Positions 13,301 through 27,234 of a DNA stretch of 64,000 nt are shown piece after piece. Position numbers and translations under genes: made by a program. The stretch is from Rhynchopus euleeides (lineage: Eukaryota > Euglenozoa > Diplonemea > Diplonemida > Diplonemidae): contig OY723239.1 of the NCBI GenBank assembly GCA_963210315.1, positions 467,501 to 531,500 on the forward strand, in the 5' to 3' direction. The stretch's first letter is position 1, and each line of letters starts with the position of its first letter. A model generated the notes under the pieces. That model was not told where the DNA came from. It saw only the letters and a program-made list of their open reading frames with translations, and did no database searches.

Positions 13301-15421
13301 TCGGACACTTCTGCCTAGGTCCTAAACACCCATTTCAGCACTCTCCTGCAGTCGCACACCTCTGCCTAGGTCCTCAACACCCATTTCAGCACTCTCCTGC
13401 AGTCGCACACCTCTGCCTAAGTCCTCAACACCCATTTCAGCACTCTCCTGCAGTCGGACACTTCTGCCTAGGTCCTAAACACCCATTTCAGTACTCTCCT
13501 GCAGTCGGACACTTCTGCCTAGGTCCTAAACACCCATTTCAGCACTCTCCTGCAGTCGGACACTTCTGCCTAGGTCCTAAACACCCATTTCAGCACTCTC
13601 CTGCAGTCGCACACCTCTGCCTAGGTCCTAAACACCCATTTGAGCACTCTCCTGCAGTCGCACACCTCTGCCTAAGTCCTCAACACCCATTTCAGCACTC
13701 TCCTGCAGTCGCACACCTCTGCCTAAGTCCTCAACACCCATTTCAGCACTCTCCTGCAGTCGGACACTTCTGCCTAGGTCCTAAACACCCATTTCAGCAC
13801 TCTCCTGCAGTCGGACACTTCTGCCTAGGTCCTAAACACCCATTTCAGCACTCTCCTGCAGTCGGACACTTCTGCCTAAGTCCTCAACACCCATTTCAGC
13901 ACTCTCCTGCAGTCGGACACTTCTGCCTAGGTCCTAAACACCCATTTCAGCACTCTCCTGCAGTCGGACACTTCTGCCTAGGTCCTAAACACCCATTTCA
14001 GCACTCTCCTGCAGTCGCACACCTCTGCCTAAGTCCTCAACACCCATTTCAGCACTCTCCTGCAGTCGGACACTTCTGCCTAGGTCCTAAACACCCATTT
14101 CAGCACTCTCCTGCAGTCGCACACCTCTGCCTAGGTCCTCAACACCCATTTCAGCACTCTCCTGCAGTCGGACACTTCTGCCTAGGTCCTAAACACCCAT
14201 TTCAGCACTCTCCTGCAGTCGCACACCTCTGCCTAGGTCCTCAACACCCATTTCAGCACTCTCCTGCAGTCGCACACCTCTGCCTAGGTCCTCGACACCC
14301 ATTTCAGCACTCTCCTGCAGTCGGACACTTCTGCCTAGGTCCTAAACACCCATTTCAGCACTCTCCTGCAGTCGCACACCTCTGCCTAGGTCCTCAACAC
14401 CCATTTCAGCACTCTCCTGCAGTCGCACACCTCTGCCTAGGTCCTCAACACCCATTTCAGCACTCTCCTGCGGTCGCACACCTCTGCCTAACTCCGAAAC
14501 ACCCATTTCAGCACTCTCGGGCAGTCGGACACCTCTGCCTAAGTCCTAAACACCCATTTCAGCACTCTCCGGCAGTCGCACACCTCTGCCTAAGTCCTCA
14601 ACACCCATTTCAGCACTCTCCTGCAGTCGGACACTTCTGCCTAGGTCCTAAACACCCATTTCAGCACTCTCCTGCAGTCGGACACTTCTGCCTAGGTCCT
14701 AAACACCCATTTCAGCACTCTCCTGGAGTCGGACACTTCTGCCTAGGTCCTAAACACCCATTTCGGCACTCTCCTGCAGTCGCACACCTCTGCCTAAGTC
14801 CTAAACACCCATTTCAGCACTCTCCTGCAGTCGGACACTTCTGCCTAGGTCCTAAACACCCATTTCAGCACTCTCCTGCAGTCGCACACCTCTGCCTAGG
14901 TCCTCAACACCCATTTCAGCACTCTCCTGCAGTCGCACACCTCTGCCTAGGTCCTCAACACCCATTTCAGCACTCTCCTGCAGTCGGACACTTCTGCCTA
15001 GGTCCTCAACACCCATTTCAGCACTCTCCTGCAGTCGGACACTTCTGCCTAGGTCCTCAACACCCATTTCAGCACTCTCCTGCGGTCGCACACCTCTGCC
15101 TAACTCCGAAACACCCATTTCAGCACTCTCCTGCAGTCGCACACCTCTGCCTAAGTCCTCAACACCCATTTCAGCACTCTCCTGCGGTCGCACACCTCTG
15201 CCTAACTCCGAAACACCCATTTCAGCACTCTCCTGCAGTCGGACACTTCTGCCTAGGTCCTAAACACCCATTTCAGCACTCTCCTGCAGTCGCACACCTC
15301 TGCCTAGGTCCTCAACACCCATTTCAGCACTCTCCTGCAGTCGCACACCTCTGCCTAGGTCCTCAACACCCATTTCAGCACTCTCCTGCAGTCGGACACT
15401 TCTGCCTAGGTCCTCAACACC
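8690..15421. repeat. Tandem duplication of a 66-monomer (3366-bp) segment
   Basis: Copy 1 is about 8690-12055 and copy 2 about 12056-15421. Private variants line up exactly 3366 bp apart: CCTCGG 9279/12645 and 9891/13257, CATTTGAG 10271/13637, CTCGAC 10925/14291 and CTAACTCCG 11122/14488. The match ends where expected: position 12073 reads GCGG but its counterpart at 15439 reads GCAG. The junction is therefore a head-to-tail duplication inside the array. Block edges are good to about one monomer. Confidence 0.88.
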
Positions 15422-18400
15422 CATTTCAGCACTCTCCTGCAGTCGGACACTTCTGCCTAGGTCCTAAACACCCATTTCAGCACTCTCCTGCAGTCGGACA
15501 CTTCTGCCTAGGTCCTAAACACCCATTTCGGCACTCTCCTGCAGTCGCACACCTCTGCCTAAGTCCTAAACACCCATTTCAGCACTCTCCTGCAGTCGGA
15601 CACTTCTGCCTAGGTCCTCAACACCCATTTCAGCACTCTCCTGCAGTCGGACACTTCTGCCTAGGTCCTAAACACCTATTTCAGCACTCTCCTGCAGTCG
15701 CACACCTCTGCCTAGGTCCTCAACACCCATTTCAGCACTCTCCTGCAGTCGGACACTTCTGCCTAGGTCCTAAACACCCATTTCAGCACTCTCCTGCAGT
15801 CGGACACTTCTGCCTAGGTCCTAAACACCCATTTCAGCACTCTCCTGCAGTCGCACACCTCTGCCTAGGTCCTCAACACCCATTTCAGTACTCTCCTGCA
15901 GTCGGACACTTCTGCCTAGGTCCTAAACACCCATTTCAGCACTCTCCTGCAGTCGCAGACCTCTGCCTAGGTCCTCAACACCCATTTCAGCACTCTCCTG
16001 CAGTCGCACACCTCTGCCTAGGTCCTCAACACCCATTTCAGCACTCTCGGGCAGTCGGACACCTCTGCCTAAGTCCTAAACACCCATTTCAGCACTCTCC
16101 TGCAGTCGCACACCTCTGCCTAAGTCCTCAACACCCATTTCAGCACTCTCCTGCAGTCGGACACTTCTGCCTAGGTCCTAAACACCCATTTCAGCACTCT
16201 CCTGCAGTCGGACACTTCTGCCTAGGTCCTAAACACCCATTTCAGCACTCTCCTGCAGTCGGACACTTCTGCCTAGGTCCTAAACACCCATTTCGGCACT
16301 CTCCTGCAGTCGCACACCTCTGCCTAAGTCCTAAACACCCATTTCAGCACTCTCCTGCAGTCGGACACTTCTGCCTAGGTCCTAAACACCCATTTCGGCA
16401 CTCTCCTGCAGTCGCACACCTCTGCCTAGGTCCTAAACACCCATTTCAGCACTCTCCTGCAGTCGGACACTTCTGCCTAGGTCCTAAACACCCATTTCAG
16501 CACTCTCCTGCAGTCGGACACTTCTGCCTAGGTCCTAAACACCCATTTCAGCACTCTCCTGCAGTCGCACACCTCTGCCTAAGTGCTAAACACCCATTTC
16601 AGCACTCTCCTGCAGTCGGACACTTCTGCCTAGGTCCTAAACACCCATTTCAGCACTCTCCTGCAGTCGCACACCTCTGCCTAGGTCCTCAACACCCATT
16701 TCAGCACTCTCCTGCAGTCGGACACTTCTGCCTAGGTCCTAAACACCCATTTCAGCACTCTCCTGCAGTCGCACACCTCTGCCTAAGTCCTAAACACCCA
16801 TTTCAGCACTCTCCTGCAGTCGGACACTTCTGCCTAGGTCCTAAACACCCATTTCAGCACTCTCCTGCAGTCGGACACTTCTGCCTAGGTCCTAAACACC
16901 CATTTCGGCACTCTCCTGCAGTCGCACACCTCTGCCTAAGTCCTAAACACCCATTTCAGCACTCTCCTGCAGTCGGACACTTCTGCCTAGGTCCTAAACA
17001 CCCATTTCAGCACTCTCCTGCAGTCGCACACCTCTGCCTAGGTCCTCAACACCCATTTCAGCACTCTCCTGCAGTCGCACACCTCTGCCTAGGTCCTCAA
17101 CACCCATTTCAGCACTCTCCTGCAGTCGGACACTTCTGCCTAGGTCCTCAACACCCATTTCAGCACTCTCCTGCAGTCGGACACTTCTGCCTAGGTCCTC
17201 AACACCCATTTCAGCACTCTCCTGCGGTCGCACACCTCTGCCTAACTCCGAAACACCCATTTCAGCACTCTCCTGCAGTCGCACACCTCTGCCTAAGTCC
17301 TCAACACCCATTTCAGCACTCTCCTGCGGTCGCACACCTCTGCCTAACTCCGAAACACCCATTTCAGCACTCTCCTGCAGTCGGACACTTCTGCCTAGGT
17401 CCTAAACACCCATTTCAGCACTCTCCTGCAGTCGCACACCTCTGCCTAGGTCCTCAACACCCATTTCAGCACTCTCCTGCAGTCGCACACCTCTGCCTAG
17501 GTCCTCAACACCCATTTCAGCACTCTCCTGCAGTCGGACACTTCTGCCTAGGTCCTCAACACCCATTTCAGCACTCTCCTGCAGTCGGACACTTCTGCCT
17601 AGGTCCTAAACACCCATTTCAGCACTCTCCTGCAGTCGGACACTTCTGCCTAGGTCCTAAACACCCATTTCGGCACTCTCCTGCAGTCGCACACCTCTGC
17701 CTAAGTCCTAAACACCCATTTCAGCACTCTCCTGCAGTCGGACACTTCTGCCTAGGTCCTCAACACCCATTTCAGCACTCTCCTGCAGTCGGACACTTCT
17801 GCCTAGGTCCTAAACACCTATTTCAGCACTCTCCTGCAGTCGCACACCTCTGCCTAGGTCCTCAACACCCATTTCAGCACTCTCCTGCAGTCGGACACTT
17901 CTGCCTAGGTCCTAAACACCCATTTCAGCACTCTCCTGCAGTCGGACACTTCTGCCTAGGTCCTAAACACCCATTTCAGCACTCTCCTGCAGTCGCACAC
18001 CTCTGCCTAGGTCCTCAACACCCATTTCAGTACTCTCCTGCAGTCGGACACTTCTGCCTAGGTCCTAAACACCCATTTCAGCACTCTCCTGCAGTCGCAG
18101 ACCTCTGCCTAGGTCCTCAACACCCATTTCAGCACTCTCCTGCAGTCGCACACCTCTGCCTAGGTCCTCAACACCCATTTCAGCACTCTCGGGCAGTCGG
18201 ACACCTCTGCCTAAGTCCTAAACACCCATTTCAGCACTCTCCTGCAGTCGCACACCTCTGCCTAAGTCCTCAACACCCATTTCAGCACTCTCCTGCAGTC
18301 GGACACTTCTGCCTAGGTCCTAAACACCCATTTCAGCACTCTCCTGCAGTCGGACACTTCTGCCTAGGTCCTAAACACCCATTTCAGCACTCTCCTGCAG

Positions 18401-21400
18401 TCGGACACTTCTGCCTAGGTCCTAAACACCCATTTCGGCACTCTCCTGCAGTCGCACACCTCTGCCTAAGTCCTAAACACCCATTTCAGCACTCTCCTGC
18501 AGTCGGACACTTCTGCCTAGGTCCTAAACACCCATTTCGGCACTCTCCTGCAGTCGCACACCTCTGCCTAGGTCCTAAACACCCATTTCAGCACTCTCCT
18601 GCAGTCGGACACTTCTGCCTAGGTCCTAAACACCCATTTCAGCACTCTCCTGCAGTCGGACACTTCTGCCTAGGTCCTAAACACCCATTTCAGCACTCTC
18701 CTGCAGTCGCACACCTCTGCCTAAGTGCTAAACACCCATTTCAGCACTCTCCTGCAGTCGGACACTTCTGCCTAGGTCCTAAACACCCATTTCAGCACTC
18801 TCCTGCAGTCGCACACCTCTGCCTAGGTCCTCAACACCCATTTCAGCACTCTCCTGCAGTCGGACACTTCTGCCTAGGTCCTAAACACCCATTTCAGCAC
18901 TCTCCTGCAGTCGCACACCTCTGCCTAAGTCCTAAACACCCATTTCAGCACTCTCCTGCAGTCGGACACTTCTGCCTAGGTCCTAAACACCCATTTCAGC
19001 ACTCTCCTGCAGTCGGACACTTCTGCCTAGGTCCTAAACACCCATTTCGGCACTCTCCTGCAGTCGCACACCTCTGCCTAGGTCCTAAAGACCCATTTCA
19101 GCACTCTCCTGCAGTCGGACACTTCTGCCTAGGTCCTAAACACCCATTTCAGCACTCTCCTGCAGTCGCACACCTCTGCCTAGGTCCTAAACACCCATTT
19201 CAGCACTCTCCTGCAGTCGGACACTTCTGCCTAGGTCCTAAACACCCATTTCAGCACACTCCTGCAGTCGCACACCTCTGCCTAGGTCCTCAACACCCAT
19301 TTCAGCACTCTCCTGCGGTCGCACACCTCTGCCTAACTCCGAAACACCCATTTCAGCACTCTCGGGCAGTCGGACACCTCTGCCTAAGTCCTAAACACCC
19401 ATTTCAGCACTCTCCGGCAGTCGCACACCTCTGCCTAAGTCCTCAACACCCATTTCAGCACTCTCCTGCAGTCGGACACTTCTGCCTAGGTCCTAAACAC
19501 CCATTTCAGCACTCTCCTGCAGTCGGACACTTCTGCCTAGGTCCTAAACACCCATTTCAGCACTCTCCTGGAGTCGGACACTTCTGCCTAGGTCCTAAAC
19601 ACCCATTTCGGCACTCTCCTGCAGTCGCACACCTCTGCCTAAGTCCTAAACACCCATTTCAGCACTCTCCTGCAGTCGGACACTTCTGCCTAGGTCCTAA
19701 ACACCCATTTCAGCACTCTCCTGCAGTCGCACACCTCTGCCTAGGTCCTCAACACCCATTTCAGCACTCTCCTGCAGTCGCACACCTCTGCCTAGGTCCT
19801 CAACACCCATTTCAGCACTCACCTGCAGTCGGACACTTCTGCCTAGGTCCTCAACACCCATTTCAGCACTCTCCTGCAGTCGGACACTTCTGCCTAGGTC
19901 CTCAACACCCATTTCAGCACTCTCCTGCGGTCGCACACCTCTGCCTAACTCCGAAACACCCATTTCAGCACTCTCCTGCAGTCGCACACCTCTGCCTAAG
20001 TCCTCAACACCCATTTCAGCACTCTCCTGCGGTCGCACACCTCTGCCTAACTCCGAAACACCCATTTCAGCACTCTCCTGCAGTCGGACACTTCTGCCTA
20101 GGTCCTAAACACCCATTTCAGCACTCTCCTGCAGTCGCACACCTCTGCCTAGGTCCTCAACACCCATTTCAGCACTCTCCTGCAGTCGCACACCTCTGCC
20201 TAGGTCCTCAACACCCATTTCAGCACTCTCCTGCAGTCGGACACTTCTGCCTAGGTCCTCAACACCCATTTCAGCACTCTCCTGCAGTCGCACACCTCTG
20301 CCTAAGTCCTAAACACCCATTTCAGCACTCTCCTGCAGTCGGACACTTCTGCCTAGGTCCTCAACACCCATTTCAGCACTCTCCTGCAGTCGGACACTTC
20401 TGCCTAGGTCCTAAACACCTATTTCAGCACTCTCCTGCAGTCGCACACCTCTGCCTAGGTCCTCAACACCCATTTCAGCACTCTCCTGCAGTCGGACACT
20501 TCTGCCTAGGTCCTAAACACCCATTTCAGCACTCTCCTGCAGTCGGACACTTCTGCCTAGGTCCTAAACACCCATTTCAGCACTCTCCTGCAGTCGCACA
20601 CCTCTGCCTAGGTCCTCAACACCCATTTCAGCACTCTCCTGCAGTCGGACACTTCTGCCTAGGTCCTAAACACCCATTTCAGCACTCTCCTGCAGTCGCA
20701 CACCTCTGCCTAGGTCCTCAACACCCATTTCAGCACTCTCCTGCAGTCGCACACCTCTGCCTAGGTCCTCAACACCCATTTCAGCACTCTCGGGCAGTCG
20801 GACACCTCTGCCTAAGTCCTAAACACCCATTTCAGCACTCTCCTGCAGTCGCACACCTCTGCCTAAGTCCTCAACACCCAGTTCAGCACTCTCCTGCAGT
20901 CGGACACTTCTGCCTAGGTCCTAAACACCCATTTCAGCACTCTCCTGCAGTCGGACACTTCTGCCTAGGTCCTAAACACCCATTTCAGCACTCTCCTGCA
21001 GTCGGACACTTCTGCCTAGGTCCTAAACACCCATTTCGGCACTCTCCTGCAGTCGCACACCTCTGCCTAAGTCCTAAACACCCATTTCAGCACTCTCCTG
21101 CAGTCGGACACTTCTGCCTAGGTCCTAAACACCCATTTCGGCACTCTCCTGCAGTCGCACACCTCTGCCTAGGTCCTAAACACCCATTTCAGCACTCTCC
21201 TGCAGTCGGACACTTCTGCCTAGGTCCTAAACACCCATTTCAGCACTCTCCTGCAGTCGGACACTTCTGCCTAGGTCCTAAACACCCATTTCAGCACTCT
21301 CCTGCAGTCGCACACCTCTGCCTAAGTGCTAAACACCCATTTCAGCACTCTCCTGCAGTCGGACACTTCTGCCTAGGTCCTAAACACCCATTTCAGCACT

Positions 21401-22134
21401 CTCCTGCAGTCGCACACCTCTGCCTAGGTCCTCAACACCCATTTCAGCACTCTCCTGCAGTCGGACACTTCTGCCTAGGTCCTAAACACCCATTTCAGCA
21501 CTCTCCTGCAGTCGCACACCTCTGCCTAAGTCCTAAACACCCATTTCAGCACTCTCCTGCAGTCGGACACTTCTGCCTAGGTCCTAAACACCCATTTCGG
21601 CACTCTCCTGCAGTCGCACACCTCTGCCTAGGTCCTAAACACCCATTTCAGCACTCTCCTGCAGTCGGACACTTCTGCCTAGGTCCTAAACACCCATTTC
21701 AGCACTCTCCTGCAGTCGGACACTTCTGCCTAGGTCCTAAACACCCATTTCAGCACTCTCCTGCAGTCGCACACCTCTGCCTAAGTGCTAAACACCCATT
21801 TCAGCACTCTCCTGCAGTCGGACACTTCTGCCTAGGTCCTAAACACCCATTTCAGCACTCTCCTGCAGTCGCACACCTCTGCCTAGGTCCTCAACACCCA
21901 TTTCAGCACTCTCCTGCAGTCGGACACTTCTGCCTAGGTCCTAAACACCCATTTCAGCACTCTCCTGCAGTCGCACACCTCTGCCTAAGTCCTAAACACC
22001 CATTTCAGCACTCTCCTGCAGTCGGACACTTCTGCCTAGGTCCTAAACACCCATTTCAGCACTCTCCTGCAGTCGGACACTTCTGCCTAGGTCCTAAACA
22101 CCCATTTCGGCACTCTCCTGCAGTCGCACACCTC

Positions 22135-24135
22135 TGCCTAGGTCCTAAAGACCCATTTCAGCACTCTCCTGCAGTCGGACACTTCTGCCTAGGTCCTAAA
22201 CACCCATTTCAGCACTCTCCTGCAGTCGCACACCTCTGCCTAGGTCCTAAACACCCATTTCAGCACTCTCCTGCAGTCGGACACTTCTGCCTAGGTCCTA
22301 AACACCCATTTCAGCACTCTCCTGCAGTCGCACACCTCTGCCTAGGTCCTCAACACCCATTTCAGCACTCTCCTGCAGTCGCACACCTCTGCCTAGGTCC
22401 TCAACACCCATTTCAGCACTCTCCTGCAGTCGGACACTTCTGCCTAGGTCCTCAACACCCATTTCAGCACTCTCCTGCAGTCGGACACTTCTGCCTAGGT
22501 CCTAAACACCCATTGCAGCACTCTCCTGCAGTCGGACACTTCTGCCTAGGTCCTAAACACCCATTTCAGCACTCTCCTGCAGTCGCACACCTCTGCCTAA
22601 GTCCTCAACACCCATTTCAGCACTCTCCTGCAGTCGGACACTTCTGCCTAGGTCCTAAACACCCATTTCAGCACTCTCCTGCAGTCGGACACTTCTGCCT
22701 AGGTCCTCAACACCCATTTCAGCACTCTCCTGCGGTCGCACACCTCTGCCTAACTCCGAAACACCCATTTCAGCACTCTCCTGCAGTCGGACACTTCTGC
22801 CTAGGTCCTAAACACCCATTTCAGCACTCTCCTGCAGTCGCACACCTCTGCCTAGGTCCTCAACACCCATTTCAGCACTCTCCTGCAGTCGGACACTTCT
22901 GCCTAGGTCCTAAACACCCATTTCAGCACTCTCCTGCAGTCGCACACTTCTGCCTAGGTCCTAAACACCCATTTCAGCACTCTCCTGCAGTCGCACACCT
23001 CTGCCTAGGTCCTCAACACCCATTTCAGCACTCTCCTGCAGTCGCACACCTCTGCCTAAGTCCTCAACACCCATTTCAGCACTCTCCTGCAGTCGGACAC
23101 TTCTGCCTAGGTCCTAAACACCCATTTCAGTACTCTCCTGCAGTCGGACACTTCTGCCTAGGTCCTAAACACCCATTTCAGCACTCTCCTGCAGTCGGAC
23201 ACTTCTGCCTAGGTCCTAAACACCCATTTCAGCACTCTCCTGCAGTCGGACACTTCTGCCTAGGTCCTAAACACCCATTTCGGCACTCTCCTGCAGTCGC
23301 ACACCTCTGCCTAAGTCCTAAACACCCATTTCAGCACTCTCCTGCAGTCGGACACTTCTGCCTAGGTCCTAAACACCCATTTCAGCACTCTCCTGCAGTC
23401 GCACACCTCTGCCTAGGTCCTAAACATCCATTTCAGCACTCTCCTGCAGTCGGACACTTCTGCCTAGGTCCTAAACACCCATTTCAGCACTCTCCTGCAG
23501 TCGCACACCTCTGCCTAGGTCCTCAACACCCATTTCAGCACTCTCCTGCAGTCGCACACCTCTGCCTAGGTCCTCAACACCCATTTCAGCACTCTCCTGC
23601 AGTCGGACACTTCTGCCTAGGTCCTCAACACCCATTTCAGCACTCTCCTGCAGTCGGACACTTCTGACTAGGTCCTAAACACCCATTTCAGCACTCTCCT
23701 GCAGTCGGACACTTCTGCCTAGGTCCTAAACACCCATTTCAGCACTCTCCTGCAGTCGCACACCTCTGCCTAAGTCCTCAACACCCATTTCAGCACTCTC
23801 CTGCAGTCGGACACTTCTGCCTAGGTCCTAAACACCCATTTCAGCACTCTCCTGCAGTCGCACACCTCTGCCTAAGTCCTCAACACCCATTTCAGCACTC
23901 TCCTGCAGTCGGACACTTCTGCCTAGGTCCTAAACAGCCATTTCAGCACTCTCCTGCAGTCGGACACTTCTGCCTAGGTCCTCAACACCCATTTCAGCAC
24001 TCTCCTGCGGTCGCACACCTCTGCCTAACTCCGAAACACCCATTTCAGCACTCTCCTGCAGTCGCACACCTCTGCCTAAGTCCTCAACACCCATTTCAGC
24101 ACTCTCCTGCAGTCGGACACTTCTGCCTAGGTCCT
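22135..24135. repeat. About 2.0-kb satellite block, copy 1 of a 5100-bp-spaced pair
   Basis: This stretch (about 39 monomers) reappears 5100 bp (100 monomers) downstream. Shared private variants are AAAGACCC (22147), CATTGCAG (22511), CTGACTAGG (near 23664) and AAACAGCC (23932). Homology ends at 24136, where CTCAAC here is CTAAAC in the other copy. One clear substitution separates the copies: AAACATCC near 23424 against AAACACCC. Confidence 0.85.
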
Positions 24136-27100
24136 CAACACCCATTTCAGCACTCTCCTGCGGTCGCACACCTCTGCCTAACTCCGAAACACCCATTTCA
24201 GCACTCTCCTGCAGTCGCACACCTCTGCCTAGGTCCTCAACACCCATTTCAGCACTCTCCTGCAGTCGGACACTTCTGCCTAGGTCCTAAACACCCATTT
24301 CAGCACTCTCCTGCAGTCGCACACCTCTGCCTAAGTCCTAAACACCCATTTCAGCACTCTCCTGCAGTCGGACACTTCTGCCTAGGTCCTAAACACCCAT
24401 TTCAGCACTCTCCTGCAGTCGGACACTTCTGCCTAGGTCCTAAACACCCATTTCGGCACTCTCCTGCAGTCGCACACCTCTGCCTAGGTCCTAAAGACCC
24501 ATTTCAGCACTCTCCTGCAGTCGGACACTTCTGCCTAGGTCCTAAACACCCATTTCAGCACTCTCCTGCAGTCGCACACCTCTGCCTAGGTCCTAAACAC
24601 CCATTTCAGCACTCTCCTGCAGTCGGACACTTCTGCCTAGGTCCTAAACACCCATTTCAGCACTCTCCTGCAGTCGCACACCTCTGCCTAGGTCCTCAAC
24701 ACCCATTTCAGCACTCTCCTGCGGTCGCACACCTCTGCCTAACTCCGAAACACCCATTTCAGCACTCTCGGGCAGTCGGACACCTCTGCCTAAGTCCTAA
24801 ACACCCATTTCAGCACTCTCCGGCAGTCGCACACCTCTGCCTAAGTCCTCAACACCCATTTCAGCACTCTCCTGCAGTCGGACACTTCTGCCTAGGTCCT
24901 AAACACCCATTTCAGCACTCTCCTGCAGTCGGACACTTCTGCCTAGGTCCTAAACACCCATTTCAGCACTCTCCTGGAGTCGGACACTTCTGCCTAGGTC
25001 CTAAACACCCATTTCGGCACTCTCCTGCAGTCGCACACCTCTGCCTAAGTCCTAAACACCCATTTCAGCACTCTCCTGCAGTCGGACACTTCTGCCTAGG
25101 TCCTAAACACCCATTTCAGCACTCTCCTGCAGTCGCACACCTCTGCCTAGGTCCTCAACACCCATTTCAGCACTCTCCTGCAGTCGCACACCTCTGCCTA
25201 GGTCCTCAACACCCATTTCAGCACTCTCCTGCAGTCGGACACTTCTGCCTAGGTCCTCAACACCCATTTCAGCACTCTCCTGCAGTCGGACACTTCTGCC
25301 TAGGTCCTCAACACCCATTTCAGCACTCTCCTGCGGTCGCACACCTCTGCCTAACTCCGAAACACCCATTTCAGCACTCTCCTGCAGTCGCACACCTCTG
25401 CCTAAGTCCTCACCACCCATTTCAGCACTCTCCTGCAGTCGCACACCTCTGCCTAGGTCCTCAACACCCATTTCAGCACTCTCCTGCAGTCGCACACCTC
25501 TGCCTAGGTCCTCAACACCCATTTCAGCACTCTCGGGCAGTCGGACACCTCTGCCTAAGTCCTAAACACCCATTTCAGCACTCTCCTGCAGTCGCACACC
25601 TCTGCCTAAGTCCTCAACACCCATTTCAGCACTCTCCTGCAGTCGGACACTTCTGCCTAGGTCCTAAACACCCATTTCAGCACTCTCCTGCAGTCGCACA
25701 CCTCTGCCTAAGTGCTAAACACCCATTTCAGCACTCTCCTGCAGTCGGACACTTCTGCCTAGGTCCTAAACACCCATTTCAGCACTCTCCTGCAGTCGCA
25801 CACCTCTGCCTAGGTCCTCAACACCCATTTCAGCACTCTCCTGCGGTCGCACACCTCTGCCTAACTCCGAAACACCCATTTCAGCACTCTCCTGCAGTCG
25901 CACACCTCTGCCTAAGTCCTCACCACCCATTTCAGCACTCTCCTGCAGTCGCACACCTCTGCCTAGGTCCTCAACACCCATTTCAGCACTCTCCTGCAGT
26001 CGGACACTTCTGCCTAGGTCCTCAACACCCATTTCAGCACTCTCCTGCAGTCGGACACTTCTGCCTAGGTCCTCAACACCCATTTCAGCACTCTCCTGCG
26101 GTCGCACACCTCTGCCTAACTCCGAAACACCCATTTCAGCACTCTCCTGCAGTCGGACACTTCTGCCTAGGTCCTAAACACCCATTTCAGCACTCTCCTG
26201 CAGTCGCACACCTCTGCCTAGGTCCTCAACACCCATTTCAGCACTCTCCTGCAGTCGCACACCTCTGCCTAGGTCCTCAACACCCATTTCAGCACTCTCG
26301 GGCAGTCGGACACCTCTGCCTAAGTCCTAAACACCCATTTCAGCACTCTCCTGCAGTCGCACACCTCTGCCTAAGTCCTCAACACCCATTTCAGCACTCT
26401 CCTGCAGTCGGACACTTCTGCCTAGGTCCTAAACACCCATTTCAGCACTCTCCTGCAGTCGGACACTTCTGCCTAGGTCCTAAACACCCATTTCAGCACT
26501 CTCCTGCAGTCGGACACTTCTGCCTAGGTCCTAAACACCCATTTCGGCACTCTCCTGCAGTCGCACACCTCTGCCTAAGTCCTAAACACCCATTTCAGCA
26601 CTCTCCTGCAGTCGGACACTTCTGCCTAGGTCCTAAACACCCATTTCGGCACTCTCCTGCAGTCGCACACCTCTGCCTAGGTCCTAAACACCCATTTCAG
26701 CACTCTCCTGCAGTCGGACACTTCTGCCTAGGTCCTAAACACCCATTTCAGCACTCTCCTGCAGTCGGACACTTCTGCCTAGGTCCTAAACACCCATTTC
26801 AGCACTCTCCTGCAGTCGCACACCTCTGCCTAAGTGCTAAACACCCATTTCAGCACTCTCCTGCAGTCGGACACTTCTGCCTAGGTCCTAAACACCCATT
26901 TCAGCACTCTCCTGCAGTCGCACACCTCTGCCTAGGTCCTCAACACCCATTTCAGCACTCTCCTGCAGTCGGACACTTCTGCCTAGGTCCTAAACACCCA
27001 TTTCAGCACTCTCCTGCAGTCGCACACCTCTGCCTAAGTCCTAAACACCCATTTCAGCACTCTCCTGCAGTCGGACACTTCTGCCTAGGTCCTAAACACC

Positions 27101-27234
27101 CATTTCAGCACTCTCCTGCAGTCGGACACTTCTGCCTAGGTCCTAAACACCCATTTCAGCACTCTCCTGCAGTCGCACACCTCTGCCTAAGTCCTAAACA
27201 CCCATTTCAGCACTCTCCTGCAGTCGGACACTTC

